A stretch of DNA of 62,419 bases from NCBI GenBank assembly GCA_009602725.1, contig WELB01000014.1:1201828-1264246 (forward strand). Reading direction: 5' to 3'. Every line of letters begins with the position of its first letter. Within the stretch, counting starts at the first letter, position 1. The notes beneath the pieces were generated by a model, which saw only the letters and a list, made by a program, of their open reading frames with translations, made no database searches and had not been told where the DNA came from. The translations under genes were made by a program, and so were the position numbers. The stretch comes from Spirogloea muscicola. Taxonomy: Eukaryota > Streptophyta > Zygnematophyceae > Spirogloeales > Spirogloeaceae. Positions 1-10,571 of this stretch are shown in pieces.

Positions 1-190
1 TAGGCTGCCGGCATACCCATCTGGGCTGGGAGCATATCCTCGCGTCGTGCATATCCCAGACTCGCTATGTTCTCGAGTAGGGTATGGAAGCGAGGACCCA
101 AGCAGCCGAAAGTGTCGATTGCGGCCGGGAGGAGGTGGTCACTGCGGGGGTAGTCTGAGTAGTGTCGGAGCTTTTTCTGCTCAGCACCTC
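1..190 (-). repeat. Reverse-transcriptase C-terminal relic (fragment, cut by window edge)
   Basis: Read on the minus strand, this stretch matches the plus-strand repeat at 27890-28075 almost base for base, including the parts coding GGAEQRKLRHYSDYP and DTFGCLGPRFHTLLENIA. The pattern (K/R-x-R-x-Y, then a hydrophobic run ending in E/D-T-F-G, then a helix) resembles the region downstream of the RT domain in retroelement proteins of green plants. Related copies lie at 8940, 23890 and 27835. This copy has no intact frame and runs off the window. The repeat family is seen directly; the RT assignment is an inference. Confidence 0.55.
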
Positions 191-782
191 CCAGAAACAA
201 AGTGCTGCAGATCACGCAGCTGGAAGAAATTGTGCTGACTATCATGTGCTGTTTCAAGGGTAAAACGTGGCTTTTTGAGGTGGTAGGAGCATGGGTGGTG
301 GGGGCCTGGAAAACTCCGCTCTGTACCCTCTTCTATTGGAGGGGCGATGTCCATCGTAGGTCGCTCGCCTTTGAATTAGCACACTGATGCGAGTGAGTAG
401 GACCAGCTTGCCAAAGAGGGACCTTTGCTCCACCTCCACCTCCACCTCAACCATCTCGGCCAGCGTGGCCTTGTATCTGCCACACGCCCCTCGTATTCCT
501 GGTTTAACGAGTTAGGATGAAGTGGAGGCCCAAGCCCGAAAGTGCACCTACACAAGTGCGTAAAAGCAGAGAATAGTGTTGCCTCCAGAATGGCAGCTTG
601 CCCATGCTGCCGGCACTAAGTTTATGCCTTAAGCCACCAGCAGGAATCACTTTCACTAATTGCGCAAATATTGCCGGCAGATGCTGCAGCAGTCAAGAGC
701 CAAGGTGATGCACTCTGCTGGCTTGACTTCCATGTTATGGTCTTGTCTCTCTGTGGAGCACGTCCTCCTTGTCATCGCTGCC

Positions 783-3700
783 TCACTTGACATCAACACT
801 CTCTAGCTCGTCTATGCTGCTTGACTGCAATGCCAGTAACTCCAGCCGCTTGTCAAAGTGAGTCGCACTCAAGTCGCGTTCCTCAAGCTCGGCACCCTCT
901 ATCTCCAGCCACTTCTCACGCAGATCGTCCAGAACATTGGCCTGTTCAGAGCCAACCTCGCCACCCGGAGCACTGGGAGCGCTGGTTCGCTTCTCCGAGT
1001 CTCCTGATGGTGGCGGCAACCTCCTAAGCAACCTCCGAAACTCTCTTGATACCGCGAATGACTCAAATTTGGCTGCCACCGTGTCCAGGCAGTACTCTCG
1101 AAGCTTCCACACCCCATAACTGCAACAAACGTAATTCACCTGCTTGCTTCAACACAAAGTGAACACTATTGACCCCTTGATAGTAGTGAACACTATTGAC
1201 CCCTTGAAAGTAGTGATGCAGATTTATCTTGCCATTAGACATCATCATCTGCATCAAGGATGACCAGCAGGCTTCTCTGACAAGACAATACAGATATGCT
1301 ACGAAGTGAAGACCATCGCAGCCTGCTGGTCATCATGTAGAGGCAGATCACATACAGATCAGCAATCTCAAGCCAGCTGCAAATTTCTGAGGTGCTGGCT
1401 GTCTCCAACTGAGGTATGAGTGCATCTGCTGTAGCCCGTTTAAGTGAGAACAGTAGATATCTTGATGCTGCCTCAAAGACCTCTTCTGCCTGTTATGGGT
1501 GCAAGAGTTGCAACTTTAGCAGGCTGAAGATAAGCACTGCTGCTCCAAGAGCAGGAAATACAACAGAAACAATAGCTCGTCCAACAACCTCCGAGTGAAA
1601 TCTTGAATAACTTCGGCTCAACCCCTGCATATTTTGATTGACTGAGCTGCAGAACTGTAGGACCAACACAGTACCTGAGAGGGCTGAATCTCCTCTATTT
1701 TGTCAGTGTAACTGCCAGTGAGAGATTTGTTGCAGGAGATTAGTCACACTGCTGCAGTCCAGGACGTGAGGATGCGGCTTCGCCCAGCAAGGGGCTCTGA
1801 TACAATGGCTGACAAGATGGCTTCAGAATGCAGAAGCATATGACAGAAACAATGCTACAAGCACAGACATCAGTTTTCTAGGAAGTGTTGCTCACATGTG
1901 CTCAAGTAGTTTCTCAAATGCGTTGATACTGAGGTCATGAACTGGTCGCACGGGGAGGTATCCAGCTCCAGCAGCACTGCCCTCCAGGGTAGTACCTTGT
2001 GGTAAAGCCAAACCTCCTTCTTGGAAGTCCTCTGTCCTAGCAAACAGTGCTCTGAAGTACTCTGACCTGCTGGCCAGAATGAATCGATGACTTCTGAGCA
2101 ACCTTTGGTCCACCAGAAAGCAAACATCTGCATGGTCATCAGCCAGCTGCAGATGTCCGCTGTCTGCAACCTCTCGTTGCAGTGTCTTTCCACTTTGCTG
2201 GCAGTCCTCACCATCAGCTGCATTGCTATCCCCATTCATAAGGCTTGCTGTCTGATGTGGATCTGACACACGTTGAGTATGAGTACGATTGTTGTGAATT
2301 TGTAGTCTTCGATGTCCCCAGTGCATTGTGCCTGCCAGTGCTGAATACACAGCAGTCCTCGACAACAGATTTCTGAGAGCAGCTGATAATCTACTGTCTT
2401 CAGGAAGGGAAATTGCCTGCAACACACATAAAACAACGTTCCGCTATTCAATGAGCAATCTCATCACTAAGTGGTGTTCAACACCAGCCAGGAAGGTGCA
2501 ATACTGTCAGGTAAGCCATAGGTTCTGCTTGCCAAGATCTCTGGACCTACGTATGAGCCAAATTCTCACCCCTTGGCAACCAAGGACCTCAGCACTTAGT
2601 CAGACCTGAAGCATCTGACCTGAAGAAGCTTACACTACGCCCTGTTGGAATGTGAGAACCTGAAAAATGTGGCGTCGTTGAGAGCGATCGTCTAGGTGAA
2701 GAGACTTATGGTTTGCGTACTTCTGGTGCAATATTTCTTTCTCAAGAGCTTCTTGAAGGCTCTTACACCTGCAAACCTTACAAACACGTGCTAGATCTTC
2801 CAGGTCGTCTACTGCAATTTCCAATCTGGGCCAAAAAGAGGAGGGCAACTCACCGTCAAATTACTCATCTGTACCTGCTACATACGGGGAAGTAGCAGCA
2901 TCACAAATAAATGACTGAGATGCTGCCAGTGAGTACTAGAGGCATGCAAGTTGACCTTCTGAGGAAACCTCTTTCTTATAAGGCTTTCATGCTGAAGCTC
3001 TTGAAGATGATGGCCGCTTATCAGAAGCCTCCAGCACAAGATTCCAGATGTGCAGTGCATGGCAAATGACTGGGCAGTATTATGTGATCAGACAAGTCTT
3101 GCCAACCTGTCTGTATAGAAAAATTGAATGAGAGCATGAAGAGCAGCATACGTCAACTTAGGGTTTGCAAAGCGAATCTCCGACATTCCTCTCCAGCTAG
3201 TCTGGAGCTTGCGAGCAAAAAAGGACGAACGAGCAGACAGAAGAGCTCGGTGTGCCCTGTCCATGACGACATTGATCAATATCATATGAGCAACATTCTC
3301 GTCGTTCCAGATAGTGACATACCCTTTCTATGCTGCTCAACAAACTTCTCAGCCGTGAGGTGCTCTGCAACTGCAACTTTGGCTTTGGGTTCACAAAGTG
3401 GGTGTGCTCACCTGATTGGCTTTCCGGCAACACATAAGGTGATGTCGGCCCACCAAGAGTTGCTGTCGATGCAGCAGTCACGGAGAGATGCAGCCAGGGG
3501 ATCAAGCGGGGGGGGCCTGGCTTCGTAGGCCTGCAAGACACCACATAGTGCAAGATGATCGACATGATTTTCCTGGCCATTTGCAGTGTGATTAAGCGAA
3601 TTATGTGCACTTTCGAGCTGCCTCAAATTGCCACGTTTCCAAGAGCAGGCATTGGTTAGATGACTTGCAGCAACAAATATGTCTGTCAATTAATGGCTCC

Positions 3701-4426
3701 AAAGACTTCAGGAGTCTGTGGAAGCAGGTGAAAGGCATGAAAGTGAAACCAAGCCATTCGCAGCAGGCCTTTTGACAAGTGCATCTTTAAACTATCGGTA
3801 AGCATCTCTAGCCAAGATGCACTAGGCAAACAAGATGCTCTAATTGACGACTGGAAGACACATGGCTTTCTTCAGCACCTGTTGCTCATGGACCGAAGAC
3901 TATAGATTGGCAACTTCGTATCAGCTAGAGAATGGGCATAGACTTGCACCCTTGCAGTGACTCTTTTCCGTTGAGGCTGTGCTGGCGATACTTGAGAAAC
4001 ATCAGGGTATGTACACCTGAAACTCATACATCACTGCTGCCTCACCTTAAGAATGCGACGGATTCGGAGGTTGAGCGCAGAGTAGTGGCAGCGGTCGCCG
4101 TCGAAGGTGTGCTCGCTGCAGATGGCGCCGGCGTCCAGGAGGATGCGGGCGGCGTCCAGGTGGCCGGCGAGGCAGGTGTAGTAGAGGGGCACCGAGTCCC
4201 ACCGGTCGCGCACGTTGATGTCCACGCCCTCCTCCTCTACCAGCCGCCGCACGCGGTCCACGTCGCCCGCCCGTGACGCCTCGTAGATGTCGCCGTGCGG
4301 CACCCTGCGCCGCGGCCGCGGCGGCTCCGCCTCGTCGCCGTAGNGGCGGCCGCGGCGGGGGGCGACTCCTCGCCGTCCTCCTCCAGGCTCCAGAGGAGGT
4401 CCCCAAACTGCCGCATGGCGCGGCTC

Positions 4427-4463
<37 letters not shown>

Positions 4464-4531
4464 TCCTGCAGCCCGATGGCCTGCGCGACCAGCTGAACGA
4501 GCCGACTGGTGGCGTCGGGCTTCACCTTCAT
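783..4531 (-). CDS. BTB/POZ and ankyrin-repeat protein (At2g04740-like), 8 exons
   Basis: Likely a substrate adaptor for a cullin-3 ubiquitin ligase, judging from its two BTB domains. Exons on the minus strand: 4531-4046, 3530-3412, 3256-3107, 2825-2660, 2416-1896, 1711-1675, 1489-1356, 1119-783. All junctions are GT-AG, phases agree, and the product is about 649 residues. Exon 1 has a proline run (about residues 25-35), then ankyrin repeats (about 78-155, with [20 protein letters not shown] and [14 protein letters not shown]). BTB1 spans exons 2-4. BTB2 starts near residue 400 ([20 protein letters not shown]) and continues through the 37-bp exon 6 (YTDKIEEI) and exon 7 ([12 protein letters not shown]). 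The C-terminus ([19 protein letters not shown]) is the conserved tail of the plant At2g04740 family. The ATG at 4531 opens the frame. An N at 4344 leaves one residue unknown. Exon 5 carries about 40 extra residues before BTB2 compared with my memory of the family. Confidence 0.9.
1159..1212. repeat. 27-bp tandem duplication in last intron of BTB/ankyrin gene
   Basis: Two adjacent copies of a unit beginning GTGAACACTATTGACCCC, differing at one base, lie about 40 bp from the 3' splice site of the last intron. Confidence 0.85.
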
Positions 4532-5462
4532 TACCTTAGCTTCGTTCTATGCGCTGGTTTTTGCCTGAACGATGTATTGGCCTGCTATTTGCCACCCTTT
4601 CATTTCATGCGCACAGCGCGCCTTCTCTCACCGTCACTGTCAGAAAGCGCTAGCCCGTTGACCTGAAGCCGCTGCCTCCTTGGTTGCGCGACACAGTGAG
4701 CTGGGCATCAGACGCCGAAGTGATGGCTGGAAGAAGTAAGCTCTTCCACATGGATCTGAATCAAGTGGGGCCAGTGGCTGTCCTCGGCCAGCCAAGAACA
4801 AGCAAGGCCACAGCTGTGAGCGGCGGCTTCCTAGGATGAGTTGGGAACATTGGGGCAGGACTGCGCCAGCAGAAAAGGCCATCATGGCACTACAAGAACT
4901 CTCTACCTCGTTAACAATGAAAATGGCAGTGACAGCAGCCTGGGACTAGCCAAAGGTGGGATGGCAGACATAGTTGGCGAAGCTAGCGGCTTCTGAAAGT
5001 CAGCAAACCCATGCATGATGGAAGCATAGAGGTCTGCAGCCTGTGGTCACTGCAGTACCTTAGCGAGCAGACCTATCGATGGCCTTGAGAGCTGCAAGGA
5101 CAGCAGCAGTCCAACAAGCAAGGTATACAAGGGTGTGCAGAAGCTAACACACTGAAACGTCAGAACCATCCTTGGTCCATTTGATGACACTAGCATTTCT
5201 GCCACATACTTCTTCCAGGTTCGTCAATCTGCAATACAAGTGAGACCAAGCTTTGCGAATGCAATCCATTCTTTGCAAAAGATACAGCACGAGTAAGAGA
5301 ACTTGGAGCGTGGCTTCTGTGACGAGGGCAGGAACAAGGCAACAAGGACAAATGCAGGACTATACAAAGTGACATTGATTATGGCGGGGCATACAAGTGA
5401 GTGCAGCATTATTTGCAACGGCAAAGACATTGTCAAGCGACAGCATGGGGCACACATCTTGT
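4532..5462. other. Intergenic, nothing recognised
   Basis: No frame here has coding character or a family match. It holds the presumed promoter and 5' leader of the BTB/ankyrin gene, upstream of 4531, and the 3' flank of the acetyltransferase gene. Confidence 0.5.
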
Positions 5463-6921
5463 TCACTTGACCAAAAAGCTTAGCAGCAGTCGTCGTGGAC
5501 GTTCTAATCTCTTCTCCACGTGCGTTGACTCCTCCTGTTCTACAACATAACCTAGACCCTTGTATAGAGCAATTGCACTAGCATTGATAGCTTCTACGTG
5601 AACATACAGCACACTAATATTTATGGCACGTGCCACTAGCAAGGCCTCCTCCATGAGTGTTGTGGCTACGCCTCTCCTCCTGGCTGCTTTGAGTATACAT
5701 AGATTGAATACGTAGGCTATCTTCGTTGCAGCTCTGCTAGTACTGGGATGAGCACCTTCAAGGTATTCGCCTGGGAGAGTTTTGCCAACCTGTAGGCACA
5801 GGACAACAAGAAGTGCACATGTCTATCTATTAGTAATCTGTGGACGATGTTCAGCACAACTTCCTCTTCCTAATATTGTACCGTGAACATAAAGATGGAA
5901 CCAATGGACACTTGGGCGTGGGAATTGCCCATATCTTTGCCAAACCAACCTTGGTTGCGCTCCTAGTTTGGAGTGCCAACATGTACAATTGGAACAAGAC
6001 CTCGTTCGAGTCCACACTGGGATGCGTGCCAGAACCGTCCTACAGCAGTGAAAATCCTCAACGCTTACAAAGGTTCACATGTGGCGGTTGAAACTCATTA
6101 TGCTATAGGACGCCGTATATGTAGTGATTTTAGTTGGCCTGATGATGAGTACTGAAGGTCTACTACCTTTCACGAGCGTGCCCCTGCCACGTGTGGAGGA
6201 AGATATTGCTACTTGATACCCTACTGTTTGCAGCTAGTGACAAAAGCGCCAGTCAGCACCTTGCCGGCATGAGGACTTGACATCAAAAGCATATGAAGCA
6301 TTACCTGTACATCGAGCGTGCCAATGGCGACCAGCTCGCCCTTTGATTGTAGCAAGTCAGGCTGCCGCCGAGTGATCTCGGGTGGAATGGAAAATGTACT
6401 TCGCTCCACCCTGTGCCTTTGACCATCTTGCCCTAGTAGAGCCTCGTGCTCAGCGCGCTCGCACACAGCGAGCAGGCATTTCACATTCATCCCAAGTGAT
6501 TCCATCTTACTGTCCTGGACAAAAAGTGACAAGCCGAGTGAGCGTACTCATCTTTGAGAGCATGTCTTAGCAGTCTGCAGTCATGCCTGTAGCTGCAGAC
6601 ACTGGGTCATGCAATACCCAACACAACGCAGAGTACAATGCAGATCACTGACATTGTAATACAGCAGCATAAAGCACATCTCCTGGCTTTCAAGTCAATG
6701 TCATACCCTCTCATATTCTGATTGTATCCTTTTTTCCAAGAGGTCTTGCAGTCGATAATCATGTGCAGCCTTTTGCCGTGCAGACTCAATGTTGTTGAGA
6801 TTGCTAGAGGTAACATTTGCTGGGTATTCATAGAAGAGTTGTGCTCTTAAAGTAGCAGCTGCAAGATGCTCATCAGGAGTCTTCGCCGTAATGACCCAGA
6901 ACTTCAGCCTAGTTCTGGAGC
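5463..6921 (-). CDS. GNAT-family N-acetyltransferase, plant plastid/nuclear type, 5' end not found
   Basis: It should transfer acetyl from acetyl-CoA to an amine, probably a protein N-terminus or lysine, as in the plant GCN5-related acetyltransferases. Minus-strand exons: 6921-6707, 6514-6305, 5789-5463. Joined, they give strand motifs CLLAVCERAE and GELVAIGTLDVQ, the family stretch VGKTLPGEYLEGAHPS, and motif A (AYVFNLCILKAARRRGVATT) with its R-R-x-G-V/I-A acetyl-CoA loop. Then follows motif B (ISVLYVHVEAINASAIALYK, GLGYVVEQEES), ending ERPRRLLL, which is typical of the plant group. Exon 1 as given starts in phase 1 after an AG, so at least one upstream exon with the start codon (and perhaps a transit peptide) is missing. 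The intron 6304-5790 is long, but both its ends are phase 0. Confidence 0.8.
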
Positions 6922-7567
6922 CTGTGCAGAAGCCGTCGTTCACTTGCACAAGATTGCACTGGCTGCTGTAGTATGAATACCTCTTCTGGATGTGAGCCCA
7001 GCACCAGTAGGACTGGCCAGAAGCTGGCCTGTATCTGTGCACACACTGATATCACTTCAGTTGTAGCATCTATTAGAAACTGTTGCTTCAAACTCTCACT
7101 GAGACTGTCAAGCAATGCAAGACCGTCTTATAGATGCAGTGGCAACCTGATACTCTAGACTCTTGGTACTGAGCAGGAGCTAAGCAACGAGCTCAAATGC
7201 TGCTGCATCAGACCAAACAATCTGATGCGCTTAGATTGTAGAGCAGATCTAGATGTTGTTACTGGGAGGGTGCAAGGGTGCCTAGCTCATGAGTACTGGG
7301 TACCTTCTGAGAAGTCGGCCAGCAGATGGCTGCAGGCTCAGTTGTGGAGGCGAACGTGCCGAAGGAAACCGGGGCAGCAGCTCGTGAGCGGCTGCAAAGT
7401 GCTTCATTTGTGGCACGCAGCAATCTTTGTCGCCTAGAAGTTGAAGATTTGAGAGTCTGAGCTTTGATGGTCAGACTTTGAGATTTGAATGGAAGGCTTC
7501 GGGGTGTTGGTAGCCCCGCTCAGTCTGGGGTTGGGCCTGCGCCATCGCCACCAAGTCTCCGACCCTC
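6922..7567. other. Intergenic, probably holding the unfound 5' exon of the acetyltransferase gene
   Basis: The missing first coding exon of the minus-strand acetyltransferase should lie here or just beyond. I see no ATG-led exon with a clear signal. Nothing else recognisable. Confidence 0.35.
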
Positions 7568-7760
7568 CTACGAAGCGCAAAGCTCCAGTTCAAAGGTCAC
7601 AGGCACGTCGACCTCGCGGCGGTCAAGAAGGGGCCCGGTCCGTTGGCAACCACTGCGGACAGTGTGAACCCCTGGGTTTGGCTTCGAGCTCCTGGAGCCG
7701 TGCACTGACAGCCGCATGCGGAAGACCTGCGCAAGAGAGGGGCTGGCAGAAGCCACACTG
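7568..7760 (-). repeat. Decayed retroelement fragment (RT C-terminal family)
   Basis: The minus strand reads SLAQVFRMRLSVHGS, close to SLAQVYRMRLAVSLQ in the minus-strand fragment at 28350-28575. That fragment in turn resembles the RRRVSVCLQRAQAHALH segment of the RT relics. No intact reading frame. Confidence 0.45.
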
Positions 7761-8024
7761 AGCTGGCCTCGTCGGCAAGAAAGCGCTTCGCAAAAGTGAG
7801 CTCCTCAAATGGGGGCGATGGCTGTGGAAGGCTAGCCCACTTACTAGGCAGCTCATCGGGGACCAAAGGATCGACGTCGACGAGTGTCACGAGAGGCAAG
7901 TCTCTCACTAGACGACGCGCGGCGCTCAGGAAAGCGGTTTTCAGAGGTACAGTAAAGCCGGCTCATGGCTGGCAATACGTTCGATCCTTTCCTTTTTTTC
8001 AGCACCTCTTTCTTTGGCTTTGAA

Positions 8025-8093
8025 CATTGTCCATTCTTTTTGGGTTGGCTTTGCCAGCCCCTCTTCTCAATGGGCGAGCACCTTCTTCTTTTT
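8025..8093 (+). repeat. Dispersed hairpin repeat, copy 1
   Basis: Matches the roughly 65-bp consensus read from the better copies: a T-rich run, GGGCTGG, a 4-6 base loop, CCAGCCC, then CTCAATGGGCGAGCAC and CTTCTTCTT. The core can form a 7-bp stem. This copy reads GGGTTGGC-TTTG-CCAGCCC. Confidence 0.75.
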
Positions 8094-8157
8094 CTGAGCC
8101 ATTGCCTTCCATTGGCTGATGTCTTAGTCCTAGTCGTTCGCACTCAAGCTCCCTCAG

Positions 8158-8622
8158 ACCTTGTCCATTCTTTTGGGCTGGCCTCTCCCAGCCACCAGTC
8201 AATCTGGCCGCGCTTTCTCTTCCATTAGAAGAGCTGTTTCTTGGGCTGGGAAAATCGCAGCCATCTGTAAGAGTCTGTCACATTCACAAGAGGGAACAGC
8301 TTTTTCCAAGGAAGAAAGTGGCTCCTCAATTGGCGAGCACTTTCCTCAAGGTAAGGGGATGGCCGTAAATGACCAGCCCAAGAAGACCAGACCACCAGGA
8401 AATAAGCTCAACCAAAGGGGTCCATGGCTGTGAAAAGCCAGCCCAAAGAAACTGCTCGCCTACAGAGAAGAGGGGCTGGGAAAGGCCAGCCCAAAAAGAG
8501 TGGACAAGATTCAAACGAAAATAGACAAGGTCACACCCATCGCCCCTTCGAAAGAGAAAGTGCTCGCCCATTGAGAATAGGGGCTGGAACAACCAGCTCG
8601 AAAAAGAATGAACAGAGTACGA
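8158..8622. repeat. Cluster of hairpin-repeat copies in both orientations
   Basis: A degenerate plus copy lies near 8158-8230, a partial near 8310-8350, and minus copies at about 8451-8508 (GGGGCTGGGAAAGGCCAGCC) and 8551-8620 (GCTCGCCCATTGAGAATAGG). The block after 8600 (AAGCGCTAAGTAACAG, then ACACTCAGTAACCCCTGCT) also recurs after the copy at 27686, so copies sometimes carry longer shared flanks. No coding function. Confidence 0.7.
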
Positions 8623-8939
8623 GAAGGGGGCCAGGGGAAGCGCTAAGTAACAGAAACAAAGCTGCTACGAGACACTCAGTAACCCCTGCTTCGAAAGAGC
8701 CATCTCTTAGTACACACGCATTGAAATAGCTGCTTCTTCTTCGATGGTGTTCCGTCGGCACGCCCAGATTTAGTCTGGCAGATATGTACACGCTCACTCG
8801 TGGGTACCAGAGATAGCCTTCAATTGTGTGTTACCACATTGTTACTTCAGCCCCTCATCAAGTTTGTCATATACATGTATGTAATAGTTGGCTTTGCTCC
8901 CTCTTCTGCACACCGCACCTCTCTTTTCTCCTTGTGCGC

Positions 8940-9240
8940 TGGCTCTGCCAGCCCACGCCCTCTAGATGGGCGTGCCGGCAGCCTACTTGTCTATCGCGAC
9001 GTCGAGTGTCAGCCTGTCTGCAGCGAGCTCAGGCTCATGCTTTGCAACAGAAAGCTGGTCGAGCCTTAGCTGGTGGCACAAGAGCTTGTCGATTGCCGTC
9101 CGGTATTCGGGCATCAGTTAGCTACCTCTCGTGGTGTGCTGACTCGTGGTTATTGAGCGGGTCAGCTTAGCAGCGGGTGATGTGCATTTGTCAACTTGCT
9201 TGCCATTGTACTTGGTCACACAGGCCCTCCATCAGTCAAT
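8940..9240 (+). repeat. Reverse-transcriptase C-terminal relic, plus strand
   Basis: Close match to 28070-28320, with the shared strings CTGCAGCGAGCTCAGGCTCA, GCTTGTCGATTGCCGTCCGG and GAGCGGGTCAGCTTAGCAGC. Frameshifted and truncated at its 5' side, where it joins a hairpin-like GCTGGCTCTGCCAGCC. Confidence 0.6.
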
Positions 9241-10073
9241 ACACACTCCATTCCCATTGAATAGAGCTGCTTCTCTTCTTTCACAGCCATCGCGCTATTT
9301 CTGGACCCATTGGAGAAGCTTTGGACAAGAGACACAACAGATGTTTATTTGTTTACTTCACAAGCTTGGACGTCTCTACTTGACGGCCCTGGTCAAGCCG
9401 TCACTAACGAGAAACGCCAATTAGTGGCGTCAGTGTCCTGAACGAGAAAGCCCCATCAAGTGGCAACATCACACGGGCCAGTGACAGCCGGCTTCTGTAT
9501 TGAGGAAGTAACTCTGCCGAAGGTGGCGAGGGCTGCGAAGGGCCAGCCCAAATGAAATAGCTTTGAGTTGTAAGTCAATGGCTGTGAGAGGCCAGCCAAA
9601 AAGGAAGGCGAGGTCTCTTAGAGGGCCAGAAGGCGTCAGAATACCGGAACTCTTCGTGTCCTCTGCAGATGGATTTTATTTGACTTCTAGTCAGCACGTG
9701 CAGATCTGAAAACGTAGAGGCCGGAAAAGCCTCGGGACTGTTAAAGAATGACAGAAAAGCCTGATAAGGTCCAGATGGTCTGTATATGAAATTGCTGTTC
9801 TCATAAATATAGGGAAACGTGCTCGGTGCGCATGAGGGGGGAAAGGCGGGGCTTGAAACGCCGAGGCCAGTAATACAGGCGGGAAAAGCAGCGAGAAAAG
9901 GCGCGCGGTGGGCGTGCAATCAATGGCAAAAAAGAGCAAAGAATGAGGCAACACAAAGTGAAGACCTAGGCTAGGAGGGGCTAATTAAGGAAGCAGGCCG
10001 AAAGCACAGCTGGAGGTGGCTGTCATTCTGGTACTCACAAGTAAGCAAATCTCAAGTCGGACGGGCTAACTTA
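9241..10073. other. Repeat-derived intergenic DNA
   Basis: Contains weak copies of the GGCTGTGAGAGGCCAGCC repeat near 9572-9605 and a run of unrelated low-complexity frames. No gene recognised. Confidence 0.45.
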
Positions 10074-10215
10074 GGGCCATTTTACACTTGGTCGGTCAGT
10101 CACAAACTGGCCCTCATTTTGGCTTCATATTGACAAGCTTTTGACCTCGGACGTCCATACAATGCTCGACACGTATCCCTCAGCCGCGACCGACCGACCC
10201 AGTGTAATTTTGCCC
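10074..10215. mobile_element. PIF/Harbinger-type MITE, 142 bp, with TTA target duplication
   Basis: The left end GGGCCATTTTACACTTGGTC and the right end, read inverted as GGGCAAAATTACACTGGGTC, are near-matching terminal inverted repeats. They are flanked by TTA at 10071-10073 and 10216-10218, the 3-bp target duplication usual for PIF/Harbinger elements. The ends resemble those of the larger element at 14284-16875, which may have mobilised it. It is non-coding and lies about 350 bp upstream of the FIP2-like start codon. Confidence 0.85.
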
Positions 10216-10571
10216 TTAGCGAGCCGAGCGCTGGTTGAGAGAGCGTTGAGCACCTCCGCACTGGGAAGCCGGCGCCCGCCTAGAAGCGGCGGCTGCGGGG
10301 CGGCTGTGGCGGCGGCGGGCCCACCGCGTAGGTACGGGGGCAGGAGACAAGTCCGATCGCTTCCCGTCGAGCTCGGAGGAGGCGTTGCCAGCCGGCGATC
10401 AGCGCTTCGTAGGAGCTCTCACCTCCAGTCTGCAGCGGTGCTGTGCTCGATGATCGCATCTGTGCGCAAGCCTTGCGATAAGGCCGCCTCTGTGAGTTGG
10501 AAAGACTGGTGGAGTTGGCGAGATAAGGAGGACATCAGGATTCGTTGACGGCGTGGCAAGAGCCACATATT

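Noticed and set aside
5823-6100. Possible extra exon of the acetyltransferase
   Set aside because: No frame matches the family, and direct joining of the flanking exons is in phase and gives the expected sequence.
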